Under the pieces are notes generated by a model. That model had not been told where the DNA came from and searched no databases. It was given only the letters and a program-made list of their open reading frames with translations. Both the position numbers and the translations under genes were made by a program. This document shows positions 1 through 6,584 of a stretch of DNA of 9,021 bases, piece after piece. This DNA is from Chloroflexota bacterium (lineage in GTDB: Bacteria; Chloroflexota; Anaerolineae; Anaerolineales; UBA11657), in NCBI GenBank assembly GCA_003670425.1, contig QWRL01000092.1:1-9021 (forward strand). The letters run 5' to 3'. The first letter of the stretch is position 1, and the number at the start of each line of letters is the position of its first letter.

Positions 1-834
1 TGTGGGCCCATGAATGGTGCGAGGCTCAATGTGCTGCGTACCGCATGCCGTGCACAGCAGCACGCCACGCTCTGCGAGCGTGATGCACACCGCCCGCCCG
101 CACAACGCCTGCAGCTCTGCGCCGGCAGCCGCCAGCGACACCAGGTCAGTGGCCGTTGGGTTGCGCCCGGTGGCAGCCAGTGCCTCGTGCTGGTTTGGCT
201 TCAGCAGCACGTTACGGAACGCCGCGATGCGCGCGCGCGAGTCCGCTGCAAATACCAGCTGCGGATGGGCAGCTGCCGCGGCCATGAGTTCAGCCCGCAT
301 GCGGCTGCCAATCACGCCGCACTCCGGCTGCACCACTTGGTCCGCAATGATCACACCCTGCACATCCTCCAGCACACCGTGCAGCCGGCTGCATAACTCT
401 CGCTGCACCGCATCCGGCAGCGCCTCACGGTTTTTTATATCCATGCGGTTCAGCTCGCGGACTTGGTCTGCGTTGCGCAGCATGGGTTTGTAGTAAGCCG
501 GAGTGCGCAGGCCACGCACCTGCAGCAGGTGCGCAGTGTCAATGGCGTGTGCAGCCAGCGCCTGCAGCAGATCATGGCCCTCGCCATCAACGCCCGCCAC
601 ACCCAATGCGCGCACGCGCACACCCAGCGCCCGCAGGTTTAATGCCACAGTTCCGGCTGCGCCCGGACTGCAGCTTACCTGCACCACCTGATGCGCAACC
701 AAGCCGGTCTCCAGCGAAGGTTCGGCCAGCGTCTCGTCGATGTGCAGATATTTGTCCAGGAAAAAATCGCCGACCACAAGCACCGTCAGCTGTGCGCAGC
801 GCTCCAGCAGCGCCTGCAGGCGCGCGCGCTTCAC
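1..834 (-). CDS. PfkB/RfaE-like carbohydrate kinase (C-terminus cut by window edge)
   Basis: ATP-dependent sugar kinase of the ribokinase/PfkB superfamily, closest in appearance to the D-glycero-manno-heptose-7-phosphate kinase half of HldE (RfaE). The 278 visible residues open with the nucleotide-fold strand VLVVGDFFLDKYLHID (about 18-33). Next come a glycine-rich substrate-binding segment PGAAGTVALNLRALG (58-72), the IIADQVV strand (162-168), KPNQHEA (212-218, matching the PNxxE-type motif) and ITLAERGVLL (251-260). The GAGD catalytic motif normally follows within a few residues, so it should lie just beyond base 1. The start is a GTG whose first bases overlap the TGA of the upstream gene (GTGA overlap, 831-834). 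I see no Shine-Dalgarno sequence, which fits translational coupling. Whether a cytidylyltransferase domain is fused or encoded next door cannot be seen. The kinase family is secure; the actual sugar substrate is inferred. Confidence 0.88.
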   Translation of the reverse strand, partial: MKRARLQALLERCAQLTVLVVGDFFLDKYLHIDETLAEPSLETGLVAHQVVQVSCSPGAAGTVALNLRALGVRVRALGVAGVDGEGHDLLQALAAHAIDTAHLLQVRGLRTPAYYKPMLRNADQVRELNRMDIKNREALPDAVQRELCSRLHGVLEDVQGVIIADQVVQPECGVIGSRMRAELMAAAAAHPQLVFAADSRARIAAFRNVLLKPNQHEALAATGRNPTATDLVSLAAAGAELQALCGRAVCITLAERGVLLCTACGTQHIEPRTIHGPT

Positions 835-1793
835 AGCGCCGCAATCACGCGCTGGTGAAACGCAGCAAAGGTGTCTCGATACTGCCCGCGCACATAAAAG
901 CTTTCACCACCGTCAGCCACCGTGCGCACCAAAAGAGTTTTGTAGGGCCGGAAAAAGTATTCCGCAGAGTCGCGCGCCGCCTCAACAGACGGATCTGCAC
1001 CCAAGTCCGGCAAGTCAAAGACTGCCGTCGCAAAGCGGTTGATCTGCTCCCCGCGCTGCCGTGCCACGTTGCGCACCATCGCCAGCGATTTAAGAAACAC
1101 CTCCGGCGCCATCACATGCGAACTGACCGCCAGCAGCGCCCCGCCCTGCAACTGCGCAAGGCTTTGCGTGAAAACCAGAAAATCCGTGTAAGAGGCAGCG
1201 CCGTACGCAGCCCCGTCACAATTGGGATGCTCATGGATGATGTCCTGTCCGATGCCCACATGCACCGTCACCGGCACCCGCAAACGCCAGCCCGCCGCCA
1301 GGATGCTGTCCGCGCTATACGGCAACCCACTTTCCGCAATGAAGCGTCCGAACGCCTCCCCCAGCCCAATGCCGGCGCGTGCTGCCTCCGCCGCCACATC
1401 CTTCAGCCGCCCGGTCTCCTGCCCCAATCCAAACCGCCCCGCCGTAATGTAACGCGCCACACTCTCCGTCGTCGCGCCAATCAATGCCAGCTCGTACTCA
1501 TGGATCGGGCCGGAGCCATTCATCGCCACGTGCTGCACAATGCCGCGCTCCATCAAGTCAATCACCAGCCGGCCCAAGCCCTGCTTCACCACGTGCCCGC
1601 CATGCATCAGGATCAGCGGCGCACCGCGCTTATGCGCCGCCACCACCCGCTCCACAAACGCGTCCAGCGCCGCGCTTGCCATGGCGGGCTGCGCATCACC
1701 GGGGCTGAGCATTTCATTGCGCGTGAAGTCGTGCACGCGCTCTGCGAGCGGCCGCAGCTGAAGTTGGGAACGGTCAAACATTGGGTACGCCAT
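831..1793 (-). CDS. Conserved protein of unknown function, deoxyhypusine-synthase-like in appearance
   Basis: A 320-residue soluble protein whose function I do not recognise with certainty. The most family-like segments are HGGHVVKQGLGRLVIDLME (64-82), VAMNGSGPIHEYELALIG (89-106), GRFGLGQETG (119-128) and GIGQDIIHEHPNCDGAAYG (180-198). The pattern of a glycine loop, then 'D-L-M-E-x-G-I-V', then a small-residue 'NG-x-G-x-x-H-[DE]' loop resembles the NAD-binding Rossmann-type fold of deoxyhypusine/homospermidine synthase-like proteins. I could not place the catalytic lysine motif of true deoxyhypusine synthases, and bacteria lack eIF5A, so a different reaction is likely. The gene starts 9 bp after the HAD phosphatase stop, and its own stop overlaps the kinase GTG, so it should work in the same pathway. 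A second in-frame ATG at codon 5 is possible. An oxidoreductase or isomerase acting on the sugar is one guess; the coding call is firm, the function is not. Confidence 0.8.
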   Translation of the reverse strand: MAYPMFDRSQLQLRPLAERVHDFTRNEMLSPGDAQPAMASAALDAFVERVVAAHKRGAPLILMHGGHVVKQGLGRLVIDLMERGIVQHVAMNGSGPIHEYELALIGATTESVARYITAGRFGLGQETGRLKDVAAEAARAGIGLGEAFGRFIAESGLPYSADSILAAGWRLRVPVTVHVGIGQDIIHEHPNCDGAAYGAASYTDFLVFTQSLAQLQGGALLAVSSHVMAPEVFLKSLAMVRNVARQRGEQINRFATAVFDLPDLGADPSVEAARDSAEYFFRPYKTLLVRTVADGGESFYVRGQYRDTFAAFHQRVIAAL

Positions 1794-1802
1794 GGAACTG
1801 TC

Positions 1803-2597
1803 TCAGCCCCGGGCGGCGGGCTGCCCGCTGATGGCTTGCAGTATCCGGTCGGGTAATGAATAGTCGCTCACCGCCAGATGCGCGCCAGCAGCCAGCAGCC
1901 GCTCGCGTTTGCCCGCATCAAGTCCAGCGCCAGCCAGCTCGTCAAAAGCAACGCCAACTGCAAATCCGCCCGCAGCGCACACTGCTTGCATATCGATCGC
2001 GCCATCGCCAAACCCAAAAAGCTGCGCGCCACTGCACCCGGATTCTGCCAGCACCTGCGCCACCAACGCATGCTTGTCGCGCTGCAAGTTGTCCGGCCAC
2101 GCACCATAGATACCGGCAAAGCAACCAGTAATTCCAAGTGCGTGCGCTTCGGCGCGCACCGCATCTTCATCACTGCCAGACCCAATGTAGCACTGCACCC
2201 CACTGCCGCGCAGCATGGCGAGAAATTCCGCCGCACCGGGCACCAGTAAATCCGCCGCTCGCGCACTGCCCGCTTGCAGCGCCTGCACACGCGCATCAAC
2301 AAGCGCGTCAATCCGCTTCGCAAACTGGGCTTTGTAGGCGGCCGCTGGCAAGGCTCGGCCACCGCGCAGTTCCACTTCTGCAACCAGCCACTCCATCTGC
2401 ATAATCGTTGGCCGCCCGGAAAGCCCCTCTATCGCATCTGCAATACGTTCTCTCAGCGCAAGCTGTGCGGCAGCGACCTCTGCATTTCCACGAAGCACAC
2501 CGAACATGTGGTCAGCCATCACCGTCTGCCATCCGCTGCGAATGCGCGAGAGTGTGCCATCGAAATCAAAGAAGGCAACTGCTTGCGGGCTGCTCAT
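1803..2597 (-). CDS. HAD-superfamily phosphatase
   Basis: A 264-residue haloacid-dehalogenase-type hydrolase, likely a phosphatase on a small phosphorylated metabolite. All four HAD motifs are visible: motif I FFDFDGTLS with nucleophile D11 and acid/base D13, motif II Ser140 in YIGSGSDED, motif III Lys175 in RDKHAL, and motif IV FGFGDGAIDM with metal ligands D198 and D202. The roughly 100 residues between motifs I and II form a helical cap of the C1 type, as in phosphoglycolate phosphatase-like enzymes. The ATG overlaps the TGA of the upstream membrane-protein gene (ATGA), with no clear Shine-Dalgarno, so translation is probably coupled. Its neighbour two genes on is an RfaE-like kinase. In the ADP-heptose pathway a HAD enzyme (GmhB) removes the 7-phosphate after a kinase acts at C1, so an equivalent step is a reasonable inference. 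The substrate itself is not shown by the sequence. Confidence 0.9.
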   Translation of the reverse strand: MSSPQAVAFFDFDGTLSRIRSGWQTVMADHMFGVLRGNAEVAAAQLALRERIADAIEGLSGRPTIMQMEWLVAEVELRGGRALPAAAYKAQFAKRIDALVDARVQALQAGSARAADLLVPGAAEFLAMLRGSGVQCYIGSGSDEDAVRAEAHALGITGCFAGIYGAWPDNLQRDKHALVAQVLAESGCSGAQLFGFGDGAIDMQAVCAAGGFAVGVAFDELAGAGLDAGKRERLLAAGAHLAVSDYSLPDRILQAISGQPAARG

Positions 2598-3652
2598 AAC
2601 TGCGCCCCAGCAGCATTGGCTGGCTCTGCTTCAAGGCTTAACTCCGTTGCGATGCCGGCCGCGGCGCCCGTTAACCAAAGTTGCATCGCGCCGGCAACCT
2701 TCGAAACACCGTCAACTTGCCAGACCAGCACCGCCAATGCGAGGTAAATCACGGGGATCATTTCACCGTAGACCCGCATTTCATCCAGCACCCCAACCAT
2801 GCCAAGCACCAGCATTTGCACAACGCACACCAACAGTGCACGCCGCACAAAGGGCTGCGCAAGCTTGTGCTGCCAAATTACCACCGGAATCCATATGCCG
2901 CCAAAATTCATCAGGTATGTTGCCAGCCTGCGCCAGTCTGCGAGCGCCTCGAAGTTTGCCCATAATTGATTCTCAAACAACCCAAATCCCACAACCGGAT
3001 TACCCATGTAGATAAACCAAAGCGTCCCCTTGATTAGACACCAGATCAGCACTTGCAGCGCCACATGTTGCCACAGGCCAATGCGGCGCACCGTCCCAAT
3101 CGAGACCGCAATCTGCGTCAGCGTCAGATAAATTGTTGTCTCACGGTTAAAGGTGGCCAGCAAGAACAGCGGGTAGTACCAGAACCACTTTTGTTCCATC
3201 AGCAGAAACACACCAAGCGCAAAAAACAAAACTGATGGAATGTCAGACGGGTACCAAAATGTGTGCACAAAATTAAACGGCAACACATAAAACATCCCAA
3301 GCGCTGCCAGCGCAGCAAACAGCCGGTTGCCGGCAAACCGAAAGATGAGGCCGCGCATCACAATGCACAGCGCAAGCACGGCAGCCAGATCAAAGGCTGC
3401 GTACAGCCACATAAATGAGAGCCCGGTTGGCACTTGCAGCAACGCGCGCACGGCCAGTGGTATCAAGGCGCGGTACTGAAACGGCACCGCGTATATGCCT
3501 TGCAGCAAAGCCAGCGGCGCGCCCGGCGGAACCTTATTTTCATAAAAGCGCGCAACGGTAAACTGCAGCGCCAAACCCAGCACCGCCAAAGCAAAACCAA
3601 TGTCCACCAACCGGCTCCGGGCCGACCAAAGCAAAGTATTTTTATGCAGCAT
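2594..3652 (-). CDS. Polytopic membrane protein, possible GT-C-like glycosyltransferase
   Basis: A 352-residue integral membrane protein with about eight to ten hydrophobic helices (roughly 16-34, 82-100, 108-122, 137-153, 156-175, 196-215, 244-262, 271-290, 297-313). Polar motifs in the loops look conserved rather than random: QYRALIP (59-65), WYPSDIPS (133-140), FNRETTIYL (168-176) and DEMRVYGEMIPV (290-301). Charged residues at helix ends are what one expects of lipid-linked-sugar transferases of the GT-C type, but no diagnostic DxD-type motif is clear, so this is a guess. The reading frame extends upstream to a GTG at 3673. I prefer the ATG at 3652, because the residues before it look non-native and a weak GGTGGG precedes it. 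The stop overlaps the HAD gene start by 4 bp. It probably assembles or transfers the sugar made by the following genes. Confidence 0.82.
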   Translation of the reverse strand: MLHKNTLLWSARSRLVDIGFALAVLGLALQFTVARFYENKVPPGAPLALLQGIYAVPFQYRALIPLAVRALLQVPTGLSFMWLYAAFDLAAVLALCIVMRGLIFRFAGNRLFAALAALGMFYVLPFNFVHTFWYPSDIPSVLFFALGVFLLMEQKWFWYYPLFLLATFNRETTIYLTLTQIAVSIGTVRRIGLWQHVALQVLIWCLIKGTLWFIYMGNPVVGFGLFENQLWANFEALADWRRLATYLMNFGGIWIPVVIWQHKLAQPFVRRALLVCVVQMLVLGMVGVLDEMRVYGEMIPVIYLALAVLVWQVDGVSKVAGAMQLWLTGAAAGIATELSLEAEPANAAGAQL

Positions 3653-3723
3653 CACGCCCACCACACAGTTCACCCGTCACATTGTTTCGGTCAGGTGCAT
3701 CCACAGAGTACCGCGGCACGCCC

Positions 3724-3930
3724 CTAGTGTTCACTGCCAGCACCCTCAGTCTGCATTGAGGGGCAGCGCACATCACCAAAGGAGCAGAAAACACAGCAGT
3801 CGCCAGCGTTGGGGCGCAGCTGCGCGTTGCAGCTTGCGCATGTATAAAAGTAGACGCACTCGTCTTGAGGCATGCGCTCCTTGTGTTTGGCGGCGCAGTT
3901 GGGGCATGTGATTACGGAATCAAGTTGCAT
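3724..3930 (-). CDS. GDCCVxC-type small cysteine-rich protein
   Basis: A 68-residue protein with three cysteine clusters: ITCPNC near the N-terminus (7-12), YTCASC (29-34), and the signature GDCCVFCSFGDVRCP (43-57). It closely matches the widespread small family annotated in databases as 'GDCCVxC domain-containing (seleno)protein', which has no established function. The paired CxxC motifs suggest a zinc ribbon or metal binding. Here all key positions are ordinary Cys codons, not UGA. Length is normal for the family, and the C-terminus carries a short extension after the CPSMQ segment. The start is well supported: a strong GGGAGG lies 7 bp upstream of the ATG. It sits only 34 bp after the glycosyltransferase stop and about 70 bp before the membrane-protein gene, on the same strand, so it is probably co-transcribed. 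Metal or redox homeostasis is an inference from cysteine content only. Confidence 0.9.
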   Translation of the reverse strand: MQLDSVITCPNCAAKHKERMPQDECVYFYTCASCNAQLRPNAGDCCVFCSFGDVRCPSMQTEGAGSEH

Positions 3931-3937
3931 GAGTTCG

Positions 3938-3943
3938 CCTCCC
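3938..3943 (-). promoter_or_regulatory. Strong Shine-Dalgarno for the GDCCVxC gene
   Basis: On the minus strand AAAGGGAGG is followed by 7 bases (CGAACTC) and then the ATG. It is by far the best ribosome site in the minus-strand block, whose other genes mostly rely on overlaps. It fixes the start of this small gene and implies it is translated more strongly than its neighbours. Confidence 0.8.
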
Positions 3944-3964
3944 TTTCAGCTTCAAACCTGCCCA

Positions 3965-5071
3965 CTACCGGGCGGTCAGCAGACGTTCAAGCCTGGCGCG
4001 GAGGACCGCACCCACAACACGGGGCGTCACGCGCTCACGGAAGCGCTCATAGCCCGCCTCCGCAAGGCGCGTGCGCATGCCGGCGTCTGCCGCCAGTGCC
4101 CGCAGCCCATCTGCCAACGCTGCCGCGTTTGCAAGCGGCACCAGCTGCAAGTGCTCGCCATGCACAAAGTGCTCGCGAATTGAATGCGTATCGCCGGCCA
4201 GCACGGTCTTGCACATTGCCAGTGGCTGCAAGACTTTGTTTGCCAGTGCCATGTCCGCCTGCGGTGTGTCGCCAAACACGCCCAGCACTATATCCGCATC
4301 GCTGATCTGCTGCGGCACCGCACTGAAGTCCACCCGCGGCACAAATTCAATTTCGAGCCCGCGCGCTTGGGCAGCCGCCAGCGCTGCAGCTTTGCCCTCA
4401 CCGTCTCCCACAAAACGAAAATGGAATCGGCGATCAGCGCGCAGCAGTGCGATCGCGTCCAAAATGACCGGCACGCCATGGTTGGGAATATAAGAGCCAA
4501 AATATAAAACGGTTAGGCGCGCTGGATCTTTCTTGATAGCCCGGTTGCGGGGAAAGAACACGGCGTCATTCACACCCAACGGTGCCACATGCATTTTGGC
4601 AGGCTGCACTTGATAGCGCGCTTGCAGAAACGACGCGAAACGCCGGGTCTGCACCAACAAAATGTCAGGCAGATAACCCGCAAGGCGGTCGGAAGCAGCA
4701 TGCCGCCGGGCTTGCCGGCTGCGCGGGCTGAACTGGCGGCGCTCGGTAATGACCATCTCATGCATGCTCAAAAAAAAATCGAACACCACGGGTTTGCCCG
4801 TAAGCCGCGCCAGCATCCAGCCAAGGGGCACTGTGGTTTGCTGAGACTCCGGCACAAGCAGCAAGTCACAGTTGCGCCAAACTTTCGCATACTGCGCAAT
4901 CAGCTGCGGGTACTTTTGCGCCGTTGGCATTCCGGGCGGCACACGGCACATCACCACCTCGCAACCGTTTTCCGCAAGTGCCTGCCGCAAAAAATTATTG
5001 CGCGAGTACTGCGGATCGAAGCCGCCCAGATAACAAATGCGCACGGTCAGCTGCCCGCCAGCGGGATGCAC
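3965..5071 (-). CDS. GT4-family (GT-B fold) glycosyltransferase
   Basis: A 368-residue cytosolic or membrane-associated glycosyltransferase, probably adding a sugar from a nucleotide donor to an envelope polysaccharide or lipid. The N-terminal Rossmann half begins at VRICYLGGFDPQYSRN (10-25). The linker and donor half show APLGVND (163-169), LYFGSYIPNHG (189-199), FRFVGDGEGK (218-227) and a donor-site stretch GVFGDTPQADMALANKVLQP (264-283). In many GT4 enzymes the last part reads NKxxEAxAxGxP; here the glutamate is Gln282. That occurs in a GIFGdTpKAqRviPNKv-like subgroup as I recall it, so it need not mean loss of activity. The ATG at 5071 has no good ribosome site. A GTG at 5044, giving the more typical beginning V/M-RICYLGG, is a realistic alternative start (359 residues). 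It is the first gene after the divergent promoter region and probably leads the minus-strand operon. A run of nine T lies in codons for DFFL (98-101). Confidence 0.9.
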   Translation of the reverse strand: MHPAGGQLTVRICYLGGFDPQYSRNNFLRQALAENGCEVVMCRVPPGMPTAQKYPQLIAQYAKVWRNCDLLLVPESQQTTVPLGWMLARLTGKPVVFDFFLSMHEMVITERRQFSPRSRQARRHAASDRLAGYLPDILLVQTRRFASFLQARYQVQPAKMHVAPLGVNDAVFFPRNRAIKKDPARLTVLYFGSYIPNHGVPVILDAIALLRADRRFHFRFVGDGEGKAAALAAAQARGLEIEFVPRVDFSAVPQQISDADIVLGVFGDTPQADMALANKVLQPLAMCKTVLAGDTHSIREHFVHGEHLQLVPLANAAALADGLRALAADAGMRTRLAEAGYERFRERVTPRVVGAVLRARLERLLTAR

Positions 5072-5161
5072 TGCAGATCAGCCACTGTTGCGCACCAAAC
5101 GCACGTTTCAAAAATCATCTAGTACCGGCACGGCTGCATCCACAGCGGTGAATTTGAGGAT

Positions 5162-5190
5162 AGCATAGCTGCCCAACCGCTTCCTGCCAA
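5162..5190 (-). promoter_or_regulatory. Predicted sigma70-type promoter for the minus-strand glycan block
   Basis: Read on the minus strand, a -35 TTGGCA (5190-5185; five of six to TTGACA) is followed by a 17-bp spacer and a -10 TATGCT (5167-5162; four of six to TATAAT). Transcription would begin near 5155, leaving a leader of about 84 bases before the ATG at 5071, or about 110 before the GTG at 5044. It lies in the only long gap between divergent genes, which is where a promoter is expected. Predicted by eye only. Confidence 0.5.
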
Positions 5191-5236
5191 ACGCAATTGC
5201 GGGTGTGTTGCCTGCAAAGCACATGCGTGCCCCCGC

Positions 5237-5266
5237 TTGCGGCCCGCGGCCGCGTTCAATTACAAT
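5237..5266 (+). promoter_or_regulatory. Predicted promoter of the plus-strand M20 gene, possibly leaderless
   Basis: A -10 TACAAT at 5261-5266 is preceded, with an 18-bp spacer, by a weak -35 TTGCGG (5237-5242). Initiation 6-8 bases after the -10 would fall at about 5273, essentially on the ATG at 5274. No Shine-Dalgarno precedes either candidate ATG (5265 or 5274), which fits a leaderless transcript. The ATG at 5265 overlaps the -10 itself, so it is unlikely to be in the mRNA. Confidence 0.4.
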
Positions 5267-5273
5267 GCACCGC

Positions 5274-6548
5274 ATGCTTGACGCTGGAATAGCAGTTGCA
5301 GTGAAGGCGCTTGAGCCGCAACTGATCGACTTTATCCAGCTGCTGGTGCGAACGCCCAGCCTGCCAAACGAAGAGCACGCAGTGCAGCAGCAAATTGCTG
5401 CGCAGCTGCGCGCGCTGGGCATGGCCGTGGACGAAGTGCCGACCGACTTCGCCACACTGCGCACACATGCGGCGTTCAATGACGACGGTTTTGCCCCGAC
5501 CGGCCGGCTCAACATTGTGGGGCGCTGGCGCGGCAGTGGCGCGGCTCGCGGCCGTGGCTCGCTAATTCTTAACGGGCACGTGGATGTGGTGGCGCCCGGA
5601 AAATTAACGCAGTGGAACGACCCACCCTGGAGCGGGCTGCTGCGCGATGGCCGCATTTGGGGACGCGGCAGCTGTGACATGAAGGCCGGCCTGGCCGCGG
5701 GCATCTTTGCGCTGGCCGCACTGCAGCGCGCCGGCCTGCAGCCGGCACATGATGTGCTGCTGCAAAGCGTGATCGGTGAGGAGTCCGGCGGCGCAGGCAC
5801 ACTCACCACAATTGTGCAGGGCTACCGCGCGGACGCAGCAATTGTGCTCGAGCCCACCAGCTTGCAGCTGTGCCCGGTGCAATCGGGTGCGCTCACCTTT
5901 CGGCTGCGCGTAGCCGGGCGCGCGGCGCATGCCGCACTGCGCAGCCATGGCGTTAGTGCCATCGAGAAGTTTGCGCTGCTACTGGCAACTCTGCAGCAAC
6001 TTGAAGTTGCACGCCACGCCGGTTTTGCCAGCGCGCTGTATAGCGACCCGCGCCATGCCGCGCCCATCTCGATTGGAACCGTGCGCGCCGGCGAGTGGCA
6101 CTCAACCGTGGCAGAGGAGCTGGTTGCGGAGGGACGCATGGGCGTGTTCCCGGGCGAGACGCCCGCACAGGCCCGCGCGGCAATGCAGACTGCAGTCTCG
6201 CAGGCTGCTGCAGCCGATGACTGGCTGAGCGCCCACCCGCCGCAGGTGGAGTGGTTTGAGGGCCAGTTTGAGGCCGGTGCGACACCCCTCGACCATGCGC
6301 TGCTGCAAGCGCTGCAAGCCGCGCATCTGGCTGCGCTGGGCGCGCCCGCTGCCATGCGCGCCGTAACCTATGGCTCTGACCTGCGCCTCTTTACAAATCA
6401 TGCGCACATTCCGGCGGTACTGTACGGCCCCGGAGATGTTACGCTCGCACACGCGGCCAACGAGTCCATAGCGGTTGACGAAGTGCTGCGCGCTGTGCAC
6501 GTGCTGGCGCTGTTTGTGGCAGACTGGTGCGGTGCCGCCCGCGCCTAG
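5274..6548 (+). CDS. M20-family metallohydrolase, ArgE/DapE-like deacylase
   Basis: A zinc-dependent amidohydrolase of peptidase family M20 (424 residues from this start), resembling acetylornithine deacetylase and succinyl-diaminopimelate desuccinylase. The metal site is complete: H102 and the adjacent acid in LNGHVDVV, bridging D135 in WGRGSCDMKAG, catalytic E169 and ligand E170 in VIGEESGGAGT, E193 in IVLEPTS, and H393 in DVTLAHAANES. The small lid domain begins near VQSGALTFRLRVAGRAAHA (202-220) with the typical GxxAHA pattern. No signal peptide is seen, so it should be cytoplasmic, cleaving an N-acyl or peptide bond next to an amino-acid carboxylate. The frame stays open to an ATG at 5205 and another at 5265. 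I chose 5274 because the predicted -10 overlaps 5265 and the extra 23 residues look non-coding. It lies 36 bp before a DDAH-like gene, hinting at arginine, ornithine or citrulline derivatives as substrate. Confidence 0.88.
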   Translation: MLDAGIAVAVKALEPQLIDFIQLLVRTPSLPNEEHAVQQQIAAQLRALGMAVDEVPTDFATLRTHAAFNDDGFAPTGRLNIVGRWRGSGAARGRGSLILNGHVDVVAPGKLTQWNDPPWSGLLRDGRIWGRGSCDMKAGLAAGIFALAALQRAGLQPAHDVLLQSVIGEESGGAGTLTTIVQGYRADAAIVLEPTSLQLCPVQSGALTFRLRVAGRAAHAALRSHGVSAIEKFALLLATLQQLEVARHAGFASALYSDPRHAAPISIGTVRAGEWHSTVAEELVAEGRMGVFPGETPAQARAAMQTAVSQAAAADDWLSAHPPQVEWFEGQFEAGATPLDHALLQALQAAHLAALGAPAAMRAVTYGSDLRLFTNHAHIPAVLYGPGDVTLAHAANESIAVDEVLRAVHVLALFVADWCGAARA

Positions 6549-6557
6549 CTGCACACT

Positions 6558-6563
6558 TATAAT
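6558..6563 (+). promoter_or_regulatory. Predicted -10 box (TATAAT) of the DDAH-like gene
   Basis: A perfect TATAAT lies in the 36-bp gap between the M20 stop and the next ATG. Initiation near 6570 would give a leader of about 15 bases. No convincing -35 hexamer is seen 16-18 bp upstream, where the sequence is GC-rich coding end, so an activator or a different sigma factor may be needed, or the match may be chance. Confidence 0.4.
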
Positions 6564-6584
6564 CTCACGCTGGAACACACGCCG

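Noticed and set aside
14..493. Plus-strand open frames near the left edge
   Set aside because: They are antisense to the PfkB-like kinase, whose motifs run continuously through this stretch.
549..1856. Long plus-strand open frame of 435 codons
   Set aside because: It lies antisense to two well-supported minus-strand genes, has Arg/His/Pro/Gln-rich content with no family motif, and reflects GC-rich shadow frames.
3653..3673. Upstream GTG start of the membrane-protein gene
   Set aside because: No ribosome site precedes it, and the seven added residues look unlike a membrane protein start; not fully excluded.
3653..3723. Possible terminator between the GDCCVxC gene and the membrane-protein gene
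   Set aside because: I found no stem-loop with a U-tract, so read-through in one operon is more likely.
5108..5809. Minus-strand open frame of 233 codons
   Set aside because: It overlaps the metal-site region of the plus-strand M20 gene and is rich in Ser/Pro/Arg/Cys with no recognisable motif.
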